This document shows, in pieces, positions 44,874-55,603 of a DNA stretch of 64,000 nucleotides (within the stretch, counting starts at the first letter, position 1; each line of letters starts with the position of its first letter). The position numbers were made by a program, and so were the translations under genes. Under the pieces are notes generated by a model, which saw only the letters and a list, made by a program, of their open reading frames with translations, did no database searches and had not been told where the DNA came from. The stretch comes from Celoporthe dispersa (Eukaryota; Ascomycota; Sordariomycetes; Diaporthales; Cryphonectriaceae), in assembly GCA_016584495.1 (NCBI GenBank), contig WAID01000003.1:4898001-4962000 (forward strand). Reading direction: 5' to 3'.

Positions 44874-45913
44874 CTAGGATCGAGAGACTTCGCACTTGAT
44901 GAGGCCGTTGGGGCCAGACTGTGGAGCATAGACCTCGGCGTCCTTTCCGGTGTTCTTGAGACCCTTGTGCCAGGCGAGATCTATAGTTACGCACCTCTGT
45001 CAGCACACATACCAGACCCCCTTTCGGTCCACACGAGGATGCGGGCAGGAGCGGCTTACCAATCTCAAAGTAGTGCTTGTTGGGCAGCGAGTAGTCCACG
45101 CGGTCGAGATCCGGCGCAGCGGCCAGGATGAGTTCACACATCTTGTACATGGTGTTCTGCACGCTGGGGCTCTCGTCCTCGGCAAAAGTCTTCATGGTGA
45201 TCTCCCTGGCCTTCTCCCAGGCGTCGTCAAACTTGGGCGTCGCGTCCTCGACCGCGGCGAGCGACTTGAAGCTGGTCCACGTCCAGCCGCAGTCGACATC
45301 GGTGCTGAGGATGCGGTCCCAGGTCTCGCCCAGGGTGGTGAACTCGTCGCGCACAAAGCCGTGGAAAGCAGAGCCGGTGCTCTTGAGCACGGTCAGGCCG
45401 ACGATGCCGCTGCGCAGGGCGATGCCGCTGGACCGGCTGACGGCGGCCTCGACGTTGCGGGTCTCCTGGCCGTCGCGGTAGAAGCTGTGGGGGTGGGGCT
45501 TGCCGTCGATGACCATGCGCGTCCAGCGGTGGACCACGACCTTGATGTGGGCGGTGTGGATGTGGGCGTAGGTGTCGAGGAAGTGCTGGCCCAGAGTGCT
45601 GGCGAAGAGCTCGGGGGGGTTGACCGGGTGCTCCTTGGCCTTGATGTAGATTGTGTTCTTCATCGAATCTGTGGCCACCACCACGCTGTTGTCGGCCTTT
45701 GTGTATCTTTTTTTTTCCCAGGATGTCAGCGCCGGAGTAAAGAGTCGAGGTAGAGGAGGTGCTAGGTAGGTCTCACGATGTCTCGATCTCGCCCTCGAGC
45801 AGGCACGTCACAGTCATCTCGGTGACGGTCTGCACGCCGGTTGCCTCGTCCCGGTGGACCTTGTAGACCCGGACATTGTCCTTTCCGTATCTGGCAGATG
45901 CGAGTCTAGGCAT
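44874..45913 (-). CDS. uox: Urate oxidase (uricase)
   Basis: Oxidises urate to 5-hydroxyisourate in peroxisomes, an entry to purine-nitrogen use. Three exons, 45913-45777, 45706-45060 and 44980-44874, 891 nt, 296 aa, the usual size. Conserved blocks are RYGKDNVRVYKVHRD (K11), YTKADNSVVVATDS (active-site Thr58/Asp59), PHPHSFYRDG, VLKSTGSAFHGFVRDE, and the CWTW-like GWTWTSF near 175. The last three residues are S-R-S, which is not a standard peroxisomal PTS1 (SKL-like). Intron 1 ends in an A-rich AAAAG acceptor rather than a pyrimidine tract, but only it restores ETSYTKAD. A GATAAG motif 63 bp upstream of the start suits nitrogen (AreA/NIT2) control. Confidence 0.94.
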
Positions 45914-48021
45914 TGTAGTGGTTTTGGGTGTGTGTTTGTGTGTGTTTGTGTGTGTGTAGGTGAGTGTAGGTGAGTGATAAGAAGTAATGGAAGCGGGCAG
46001 AGAATCTCTCAAATCTTCAATCACGGGCCGGCGATTAGAGGGGCACAAGGGTGAGGTCAACAGGCGCAGGGACAGACGTCACGGTGGAAACAGCAGAGAG
46101 CAGGTAGCAAGTAGAGGTCTGAGGATCTAAGAGGTGGGGGAGGTATGATGAAGATGTTTTTTCGACAGCTGGGAATCTTGTCAAGAGACGAGGCGGACAA
46201 GGAGGAAGAGGTTGATACTTATGTATTCCCGCCTGCGAAGCCTCTCCTGGTAGCAATGAGCCTAGTCAGTTGAGTGAACAAACCCGTATGGGGGAAGAGA
46301 CCATGGTGGGGGGGGGGGGAAGGAACATGAGCAGATGATGCGCCTTGGCTTGGGCTCATCGGAGGGCGGCTCACACCTGCAGTGGCAGTGGCCGGGCCGG
46401 ACCCACAGCGGCAGCCAGCGCTGCAAGAACTTTATAGGACCGGAAGTCGCCGAGAGCCTCGACCATTTGTCACAAGGCAAAAGCCGCCACCTCTTGTCAG
46501 AAGGAAAGAAAAAAAGCGACAGAAACAGAGGGAAGGAGGAAAAAAAAAAGACAGGGAGGATGTGGGGAAACAAGGAGGCTTGTTCTTTTTTGGTTTTCGT
46601 GTCACATTCCTCAGATCCATCTTCCACTGGCGGAGCGAGATATGCCGTAGAACTTGATGTGTGTGTGGGCGTGTCTCACTCTTAAAATCTGCAGTGCGGG
46701 AACGGTTGCATCTTCAAGCGATGCGGGCTTATGCTGGTTCCCTTGTCCGCGGGCGAGATGAGGTTACACGGAAGGGCACACACCCAAGAGGCAGCCCCAG
46801 GTCACATACCTAGGTAGTATGGTGCCGATTCATGATCGAGGATTTGCGGGGGTGGGAATCCAATGTAACGGGGCGGGTCATGATTACTACCGTACGTAGA
46901 TAGTATGTTGTGGCCAGGTGCGAGGGCGTTCATCGTACGACCGACCAGATACCATCTATCTATCTGACTTGATTAATGACCAACAGATAGATCGTACCTA
47001 CAACCTGTAGAGTTTAGATAGAGAATAAGATTTGGCTGTCCTCATGGAAATGCCATTGTACTTGAGTACCCAGCAGGGTCAATCATTCTGCATGATACAC
47101 ATGCCCTACAGGTGGGAGACTGATTCCTGGCTGCTCAACATAGATATAGAGTGTAGCCTCAAGAATTAAAAAGCAGGTATCTTCTCTTTTTTTTCTTTTT
47201 TTTTTCTTTCTGTTTTAGAAAACAAAGTACAGAATACCATAGTATTATGTAAATGGTCAAATGCTTGTCATGAATAGGAGAGAGGGAGGCCCGTGATGGT
47301 AGCACATATTTTATGAAATGTAGGGTCCTTGCCCTCTGCTGTAGGATTGGCCATCTTGTAATAAATAAATAACATTATGTTCAACAAAGTAATCAAACCC
47401 ACATAGAGATTTACACAATCGTCAAGGTCAGTCCTTTGGGTGAGATCACGAATCTGGGAGTCCAGACGAATATGCGACAAGGGTTGGGGTACTGGCTCCC
47501 CCCCTGTCCAGTAGGCCCGCTTTTCCTGTGCTGTAGTTCACCTCACCCAACCAGCTGCGACGATTGGGTGTAGGCCACCGACATCCTTCTCCCCCCTCCA
47601 CGACGACTCCCACAGCTAACCTACCCACCTTGCTGGTCAACACCACCATTTTGTTGTCCATCGACGACACTCCTTCAGACCCCAGCACCAGGACTCTTGA
47701 GGAGCTGGCCTGCTTCTCGCTCCCACTGTGTTGCCCTCTTCCTATCTACAGGATCGTCTGGCCCTCTCGCCCTCCCTCAGCGACCCGTCTAGACACGAGC
47801 CGAGAAGCCTCGCTGGTCCCTCCTCCTCCTCCTTCGCGCGTGTCGCGGGTCGTCGCTGGTACAACTTTGCGATAGACCGCTGCAGATAGAAGAAGAAGAG
47901 AGAGAGAGAGAGAGAGAAAAAGAAGGAAGAAAAAAAGAGAGAGAAGCAGTACACCGTTCTTGGATGGCATAAGGGTATATCGGATGCAGGGGCGGCTGCG
48001 ATCGTCCCTTGTGGAGGACTC
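45914..48021. promoter_or_regulatory. Divergent intergenic region uricase / TSC11
   Basis: About 2.1 kb between divergent starts. GATAAG at 45976-45981 fits the HGATAR site of AreA/NIT2-type GATA factors. A degenerate (CTAT) patch lies at about 46952-46963, and the 5' flank of TSC11 carries a GA run near 47901-47917. No coding sequence is supported. Confidence 0.5.
45976..45981 (+). promoter_or_regulatory. GATAAG candidate GATA-factor site, uricase promoter
   Basis: A canonical HGATAR match 63 bp upstream of the uricase start codon. Uricase genes in Aspergillus and Neurospora respond to nitrogen-metabolite GATA activators. A single 6-bp match is weak evidence by itself. Confidence 0.4.
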
Positions 48022-51000
48022 ATGGACGGGCCCTTGAGCTCCTCGGCAGGCCCAGCCCTGAGCGCTGTCCAGAGGGACAAGGAGAAGGCCTTCACCAGCC
48101 CGCAGTCCTCGTCAGGCACGATCACCCCCTAGCCAGGCCGCGGCCGAGCCTCGACCAGGGTGATGGCAGCAATCTGCAGCCCCCGGGTGCTGCCAACGGT
48201 GGTCGGAATATGTCATCATCGGCCGTGAGTTTCGTGCCGCGGGGTGCCAGCCTCAACCCCTCGTCTGTTGCCGGCCCAGGCAGCTTCAGTTCAGACCTGC
48301 GGAGCCAGCTTGGACCCTCCAGGGCGGGGTCCAGACTGGACGTCTACAACAACCTGGCACCCCTCAGCGAGACCACCAGCAGGGACGCCTCCGATTCCGA
48401 CAAGCTCCTCGCCGACCTGCGCGACGAGCTCGCCCGCGAGAACAAGATCAAGGAGGGCAGCGAGAACATGCTCGAGGCCCTCAACACGAAAAAAGCCAAA
48501 ACACGTCAAGGAGCAGAAGGCAAAGGTCGAGGCCGAGCTGAACGCCTCCTACACCCGCATCAGGAAGCTCAAGCAGCGCATCGAGCTGCTACAGCAGCAG
48601 CCCAAGGCCGCCCCCATCACACCCACCAGGCCCGCTGGCGACCTCCCCTCCGTTCTGCGAAACACCAGATCCCCACAGAGCGCGTCGAGGAGCGGCGCCG
48701 GCTCCGACGTCGACGAGGTGATGATGGACCCCACGTTTCGCCTCGGCGAGCTGCTGCAGGCCCTCGAGGTCGAGGGCCTGACGCCCGAGTACTATGTGGC
48801 CAAGGCCAACGCCCTCGTCAACCTCTTCAAGAACTACCCTAACCTGAAGTACGACCTGGTGTGGTCCGTGTTCGGGCTGAGGATGCAGGTCATGCTGCTG
48901 AGCGAGAGCAGGGAGGTCGTGGCTGCGGGGTATCGCATGACGCGCTACGCCATGTCCGACAGGTCCTCTCTCAAGAAGATCCGCACCCTGAACACCGACT
49001 ACGTCGTCATCTCATCCCTGATCAAAGACAAGAAGGCCGACCTGGAGAGGGAGCAGGCGCTCAAGTTCGTCCGCGCGTTCCTCGACATCAAGGACGGCAT
49101 CCGCGAGCTGTCCAGGGCCGTTGTGAGGACGGTCGCCTCCATCGCAGAACATGGCGACGACAGGCTTCGGCCCATCTGCCTGGAGACGCTGGCCGAGATC
49201 CTCGTCCGAGACCCACAGCTGCTGCTTGCCTCTGGTGGCCTGGCGGTCATCTGTGATGCCCTGACCGAGGGCTCCTACAAGGCCCCCGAGAGCCTGATCA
49301 CTGCCTACCTGTTTCTGCTCGACTCCCCCCAGAAGCGGAAGTATCTCCGCCCCGGCTACGACCTCGAGGTCATCTTCAACGTCTTCACCGACGCGTTCCT
49401 CTCCAACGAGACCATACTGAAGAACAACTCCAAGGCGATCTCTTCGGCGCTCCGGACCTGGCCTGGTATCATGTACCTATCCATGTACAACTTCCGTGCC
49501 GTCCGGTCGCTCATCGCAAGCCTGATGCTTCCCAACCAACAAGCACGGGACATTGTCATTGTCCTTCTCTACTCCCTACTGCGGATTAAGTCTCCTGCGT
49601 GGGCCACACCATTCTTGGCCGGGAGGAGGCTGACGACGTATGGAAGAGTCAATACGCTGAAGCCGACCCCAGAGGCCAAGAACGCACAGCCTCAGGTCGA
49701 GGACGACAACGCGGAGCAGAACTTTGTGGACCACTACACAGCCCTGCTCCTGGCTATCCTGATAGAGGCGGACCTGGTCTCTATGCTGCTCAACCTGGCA
49801 CGCAATGCCGAAGAAGAGACCATGAAGCGCAAGTCGACCTTGCTGCTGGGCGAGGTCCTCAGGCTGTGCAGCCGCCTCCTGCCCTCCTCGTGGAGCAGCA
49901 ACCTGCAGTTCCTGCCGGATCTCTTCTCCCAAGCTGTCCGCTTTGACGACAAGTCGCACTTTGTGGCCACGAGCCTAATCTACCAGATCAGCAGTGTCAG
50001 CCGCACTCTCTACCGGTCGACCCCGTCAGCGCCGGGCGCCACCGGCCTGTCGCTGAGCCAGATGGCCGCAGGTCTCGCGCTGGAAGAGGAGCAGCCAAGA
50101 GCAGCCAGCTCTGTGCCCCATGTTGACGAGGGAGCATTCCGACAGCATCTGGTCGACTCCGGGGTCTTGAGCAGCAGCAACTACATGAAGTGGAACTGGG
50201 AGATCATCCTGAAGCTGATCGAGGGCCCTCTGACCATCGGCAAGAGGGTTGACGACGCGAACAAAGCCTCCAAGTTCATGAAGAGGCTGATGGGCTTCTA
50301 CCGCCCGTTCAAATACCGGTTTTCCGACGTCAAGAGCACGAGGAACACGCAGAAATACATCAAGGTCGGCTGTGCGCTCATGCACACCCTCCTTCAGTCA
50401 CAGCAGGGCATCGAGTATCTGGCAAACAATAAGGTTTTGAGACAGATTGCCGAGTGCCTAGCTCAGTGCGACCCGGTGAGTCGCACACGCACGCAAAGGC
50501 CGTGGCCTGGAAGCTGACCTGACATATTTCACAGACGAGCGGCATCACTGCCGGTGTCCCGTTGTTCTCTAAGGACAGGATGACGGACACCCTCAGCGGG
50601 GGCTACTTTGCCATGCTGGGGGTTCTGAGCGCGGAGAAGCGGGGCCTGGAGATGATCCAGCGCTGGAGGATGTTCAACATGATGTACCACATCCTCGAGT
50701 ACAACCAGCGGCCAGACCTGACGAGGCTGCTGCTCTCCAGCTTCGACTACAGCTTCCAGGGACACCCCAGGGTCCTGCTGCGGACTTCCATGACCGCCAG
50801 CACCAAGGAAATCCGGATCTACGCCACGAACATCCTCCGCAAGTTCGTGAACAACCCCAAAGAGGGCACGGCGAACCATTCGAGGTGGGCCATCCAGCTG
50901 CTCGTCGAGCAGCTCTACGACCCGGAGGTCGAGGTGTGCGCCACTGCGATCAAGATCCTCGAGCGGGCCTGCAACACGAAGAGCTACCTGGAGTTCATCG

Positions 51001-52347
51001 TGGGCTGCAGACCGGCTCTAGACCACCTTGGTGAGATCGGTGCACCTCTGCTGCTGCGTTTCCTGTCCACCTCGATCGGCTACGACTACCTGGACGGCCT
51101 GGACTACATCAGAAACGAGATGGACGACTGGTTCCTCGGGCGCAATGACTCCTACGTTAGCACCGTGGAGGCCAGCCTCGCCCGTGCCTTTGCTGACGGA
51201 CAGGACGAGCCGACCAACCGCATGAGCCTGCTGAACGACGAGCCTGATGCCGAGGCCGACCCACACGTCCCGCCTCACTTCTACCGCGAGCTCACGCGGA
51301 CCGAGGAGGGCTGCAAGCTCCTGGAGCAGAAGGGGCACTTCCTCGAGTTCGCCAACACCATCCGGGGAGTACGGCATGCAGGCTGACGACCCTGAGCTGA
51401 TGGTCAAGGTCAAGGGCTGCATGTGGGCCGTCGGCAACGTGGGATCCATGGAACGAGGCGCCCCGTTCCTCGAGAGCTGTGACGTGATCGAGCACATTGT
51501 GCAGATCGCAGAGCAGCACGAGGTGATGAGCATGCGGGGTACGGCCTTCTTCGTGATGGGCCTGATCTCGAGGTCTGTCCACGGGCTTGAGATCCTGTCC
51601 GAGCTGGGCTGGGATGCGAACACAACCCCCGTCGGGGTGTCAACAGGGTTCTGTGTCCCAACCAACCTGTCCAAGTTTCTATCCCTGCGGCCCTGGCGTC
51701 ACCAGATCGCAGCCTCGATCGTGCTGCCCAGCTCGCAGAGGACGGAGACCGCCAAGGCCCCGGCCATGCCCTCACGGCCGAGGTCGGACTCGATGATGGA
51801 AGCCATGGGGGCCCCGAGCTCTCTCTACGACAACCTCCACACGGGCGCCTTTGACCAGGACGAGGACGTGGAGCTGGACCCCAACCCCACGAACCACAAG
51901 ATCCTCAGCCTGTTCATCGACCTGAGCAACACGGTCCGCTTCAGCAAGGCGCGCAATGACCTCGTCGCGCTGAAGGAGAAGAAGCCCCAGGGATTTGCCA
52001 ACGCGCAGGTGTTCCGGCGCGTGGTGGCGCTCATGGAGGCGCACCACTACCGGCTCCCGGCGCGCCGCATGCTCGAGCTCTTTGAGCGGAGCGTGCTCCG
52101 CGAGGTCGTGTTCGGCGAGGAGAGTGACGAGTCCACAGACGAGGACTACACCAGGCTCGCCACTGCGAGATATGCCAAGTCGCAGCAGCAGCTGGGCGTG
52201 TGGCCACAGGCCAGCCAAGGTGAGGAAGGCGACGATGAGGAGGAGAACGAGGAGCCGAGCTCGGGTGACGAGCAGGGCACGGAGAGGCAGCGCAGCATCA
52301 GCGACCCGGCCGAGATCGAGACTCGAGAGCGACGCGGCACCGTGTGA
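48022..52347 (+). CDS. TSC11: TORC2 subunit Rictor / TSC11 (three frame breaks)
   Basis: Scaffold of TOR complex 2, which controls actin polarity and AGC kinases. Exons 48022-50475 and 50535-52347 with one 59-nt intron; corrected length is about 1421 aa, normal for fungi. Domain order: Ser/Pro-rich N-terminus, coiled coil about 125-200, RICTOR_N HEAT-type repeats (about 250-640, for example YRMTRYAMSDRSSLKKIRTL), then the middle and RICTOR_V regions (about 840-1300), and an acidic tail. Frame breaks: C run 48125-48129 (one base missing), A run 48498-48501 or the nearby A run 48489-48494 (one extra), and G run 51364-51367 (one extra). Both sides of each break match the family. As printed, no long N-terminal frame is continuous. 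Confidence 0.88.
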
Positions 52348-53305
52348 GGCTGATAAATCGGGATTGTCTCTCTCTCTCTGCTGCTCGCCATCTCGGGGCC
52401 AAGCTCGGCTTGTCCTGGGCGTAGGGGGCTGGGCGGTCGCAGGAATTGCGAGCCAATGGCCCTACTCTGCCCACACGGCAGCAACAGGGGTGTTGGGTGG
52501 TGACTTGTCATGAATTTGTACAACAGTATGGCGACGAAGGCACGAATTCTCTCTGCATCTGGTGCATATGGAAAGGGGCCTAGGGTGAAGAAAAAAAAGG
52601 CGGCAGCGATGAATTTGGCGGCGAGGCGTTGATTTGAATACCCCATATCACTGGAGTTTGTACGACTATTTTTTGCTCTCCATTATTGAACGAGACTTGG
52701 GCGCGATTCTGGAAGCTGGCGGTTGCGTTCACGCTCATGGTTACGTTTTGATATCGGGTGGGTGGCGATGCGTAGAGCACAAGGGCGTCACAGCAGATAG
52801 GACAGGGACAGGACATGATGCAATGACAACACAGAGCTGACAGGGCATCCCTAAATCTTCAATAAATAAGGAGCGCTCCTCCTTCGTCCGCAGATCTTGT
52901 CCCCTAAATCTGTGTCACCCTTCTCAGAACCCCTCCGAATCAGGAGACCGGATCATGCTGAAGATGGGTCGATTACGTGATGGCTTTTGCTCGGAGCTTT
53001 CAAGGATTTGGCGGGTTCGCTCGCTCGCTCTTCTTGGCTCTTGGGTCATCACAACAAATGCATTCCGCACCACACTCGATAATAACAACAACAACAACGA
53101 CGACGCCGGTCGAATGAATTGAATATCTCACCACCAACTATCGTTCATGAACCTGTATATGTGCTGGATTGCGATGGTCTCATGATCCTCACAGTCCTTT
53201 CTGGCCCTTACATAATATTATATTGAAAAAGAAGAAAAAAAAAGAGAAGAGGAGAAGAGAAGAGAAGAGAGGAAGAGCAAAAAAAGGAAGAATCTTCTTT
53301 TCAAT
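52348..53305. other. Intergenic region TSC11 / THI20
   Basis: A 958 bp head-to-tail spacer. A purine-rich AAAAGAGAAG repeat lies at about 53225-53287 just before THI20. No TPP riboswitch core is visible here. Confidence 0.5.
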
Positions 53306-55603
53306 ATGACCCAGGGCAGGGTGCTGCTAATCGCCGGCTCAGACAGCTCCGGCGGAGCGTGAGTGTTCACTACCTCCAAATTAGACCATCCCATCCTATG
53401 CATTCTACAGTATCTGCTCACACAATATTAAAAAAAATTCTTTTCTTCCCTCAGCGGTCTCGAGGCCGACCAAAAGGTCCTCGCTGCCCACGGCGTCTAC
53501 GCGATGACAGCCACCACAGCCCTCACGGCGCAGAACACAACTGGCGTCCTGGACATCCACCACGTCCCGCCCACGTTCCTTCGCCGGCAGATCGACGCCG
53601 TGGTCGACGACATCGGGTTCGACGTCGTCAAGACGGGCATGCTGGCGTCTGCGGCTTCTGTCTCCGCCGTTGCTGATGCCCTGGCGTCCCGCAGGAGCAG
53701 CAGCAACAGCACACAGCTCGTCGTGGACCCGGTCATGGTGGCCACCACGGGCGCCGAGCTGCTGCCCGCGAGGCGCTGCGGGAGATGCGGGAGAGGCTGC
53801 TTCCCCTGGCGACGGTGCTCACGCCCAATGTCCCTGAGGCGAAGATGCTGCTTGCCGATGCGGGCCTGGGCGCTGTGCGGATCGAGGGGGTTGCGGACCT
53901 GGAGGAGGTGGGCAGGCGGCTGGTGGAGCTGGGGCCGGAGTGGGTGCTTGTCAAGGGCGGACATGTGCCGCTTCGGAGGAGAGACTTGATGGTCGCCGGG
54001 GGCGAGGGGGAGAGGGAGGTTGTGGTTGACGTGCTGGTGGGGAGGGGAGGGGAGATCGTGCGGGTTGAGACGCCGTGGCGGGATAGCAGGAACACGCACG
54101 GGACGGGGTGCACGTTGGCATGTGAGTAGTCTGGCCTCTTCCCCCGGGACAACAGAAAAGCTTCTGCCGCGGCAGGGCACAGTGCAAGGGGTGAGAGGAA
54201 GCTGACGAGGTCGTGCCTCTCTCTTCTCTCTACAGCTGCGATCGCTTCGAGCCTTGCAAAGGGCGTGAGCGTCCCGGACGCGGTGAGGGCGGCATGTCGA
54301 TATGTCGAGGCGGGCATCCGGACGGCACCTGGTCTCGGGAGGGGGAGTGGACCGCTGAACCATTTCCACTCAACTTATATCCTGCCTTTTGCACCGTAAG
54401 CAGGCTCCTTGTTCTTCTTCTGGTCCTCCTGTCTCTCTCTCTCTCTCTCTCACTGACATGTTCAACAACAACAACACCCAGTGGTCGCTTTGTGGAGTGG
54501 ATGTTGGAACGGCCGGATGTGGTGCCTGTGTGGGACCGCTTTGTCAATCATCCTTTCGTGATGGCGATGGGGAATGGGTCACTGCCGCTGGAGTCCTTCA
54601 AGGGCTATCTTATGCAGGACTACCTGTACCTGGTGCGTCCTTCCCCATCCTGCTTCCCAGCTCGTCTCAAAGCTGTGCTTTGATTCGCGTTGCTTGTGGC
54701 TGATGGCGCATGTCGGAATGATTAGATACACTTTGCCCGTGCCAATGCCCTGGCGGCCTACAAGGCCAAGAACATGGCAGATATCAAAGCTGTCGGTCTC
54801 CTCTTCCCTCCCTCCCCCTCCCTCCCCTCTCTCCCAATCTTGTCGGATATACTTCTTTTCTCTTGTTGACCCTGAGGAGCAGGCTTCTGAGATAGTATTG
54901 CACATCGAGAGGGAAACGAATCTGCACCTGACCTACTGTGAAGGCTTTGGCATCTCCCGGGAGGAGATGGAGAGGACCGAGGAGAAGACGGCCTGTACGG
55001 CATACAGCAGGTATGTTCACCCTCGATGTTACTTTCTACACCTGCTGACTCCCAGCCGCCTGAAGATACGTCTTAGACATAGGACAGTCCGAAGACTGGC
55101 TCGCGCTGCAGGTCGCCCTCGCGCCGTGTCTGCTGGGCTACGGGGCCGTGGCAAAGATGCTCCACGGCGACGCGGGGACCAAGAGAGAGGGAACCGATAC
55201 TGGGACTGGATAGAGAACTATATCGCGGATGACTATGTGCAGGCGGTCAAGACTGGTTCCGGTGAGTCCTGGCGAAGATGAATCTGCAGAGAAGAAGAAG
55301 AAACGGGGGCTGACTTGTTGCGCGGCTGTGTGTGGTTTGCAGGCCTGCTCGAGAGGCACGCGGTATTGCAGTCGACTTCACGGATCGAGGAGCTGGTGAA
55401 GATATTTATTCACGCCACAAAGGTGAGTTGCTGCGACGACTGGTCTCCGAGCGATGCTGCTTGCTAATCCTCGCCCAAAAAAATGGAAAAATAAATCCAA
55501 GATGGAGATTGGCTTCTGGGAGATGTTCCCATCAAGTTTGATGCAAGAGGCCTCCCACAAGTCTCTGGGCGGAAAGTCGGCCCCTGAGACTGGTCAGGAG
55601 TGA
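53306..55603 (+). CDS. THI20: THI20-type HMP/HMP-P kinase fused to TenA thiaminase II (two frame breaks)
   Basis: Phosphorylates hydroxymethylpyrimidine twice for thiamine synthesis; the TenA half hydrolyses thiamine breakdown products for salvage. Nine exons: 53306-53358, 53455-54121, 54236-54395, 54482-54632, 54726-54791, 54883-55010, 55066-55261, 55343-55422, 55502-55603. Kinase signatures: AGSDSSGGAGLEAD near residue 11, DPVMVATTGAEL, GTGCTLASAIA. TenA signatures: HPFVMAMGNGSLP, YCEGFGIS, ACTAYSRYVLDIG (catalytic Cys), NYIADDYVQAV. Corrected length is 534 aa, near yeast Thi20. Breaks: one base missing at about 53764-53768 (C run) and one at 55189-55191 (G run). It is the most intron-dense gene in the window. 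Confidence 0.9.

Noticed and set aside
52348..53305. A possible TPP riboswitch upstream of the thiamine gene.
   Set aside because: No conserved thi-box core is present. Fungal TPP riboswitches are mostly known in THI4/NMT1-type genes.
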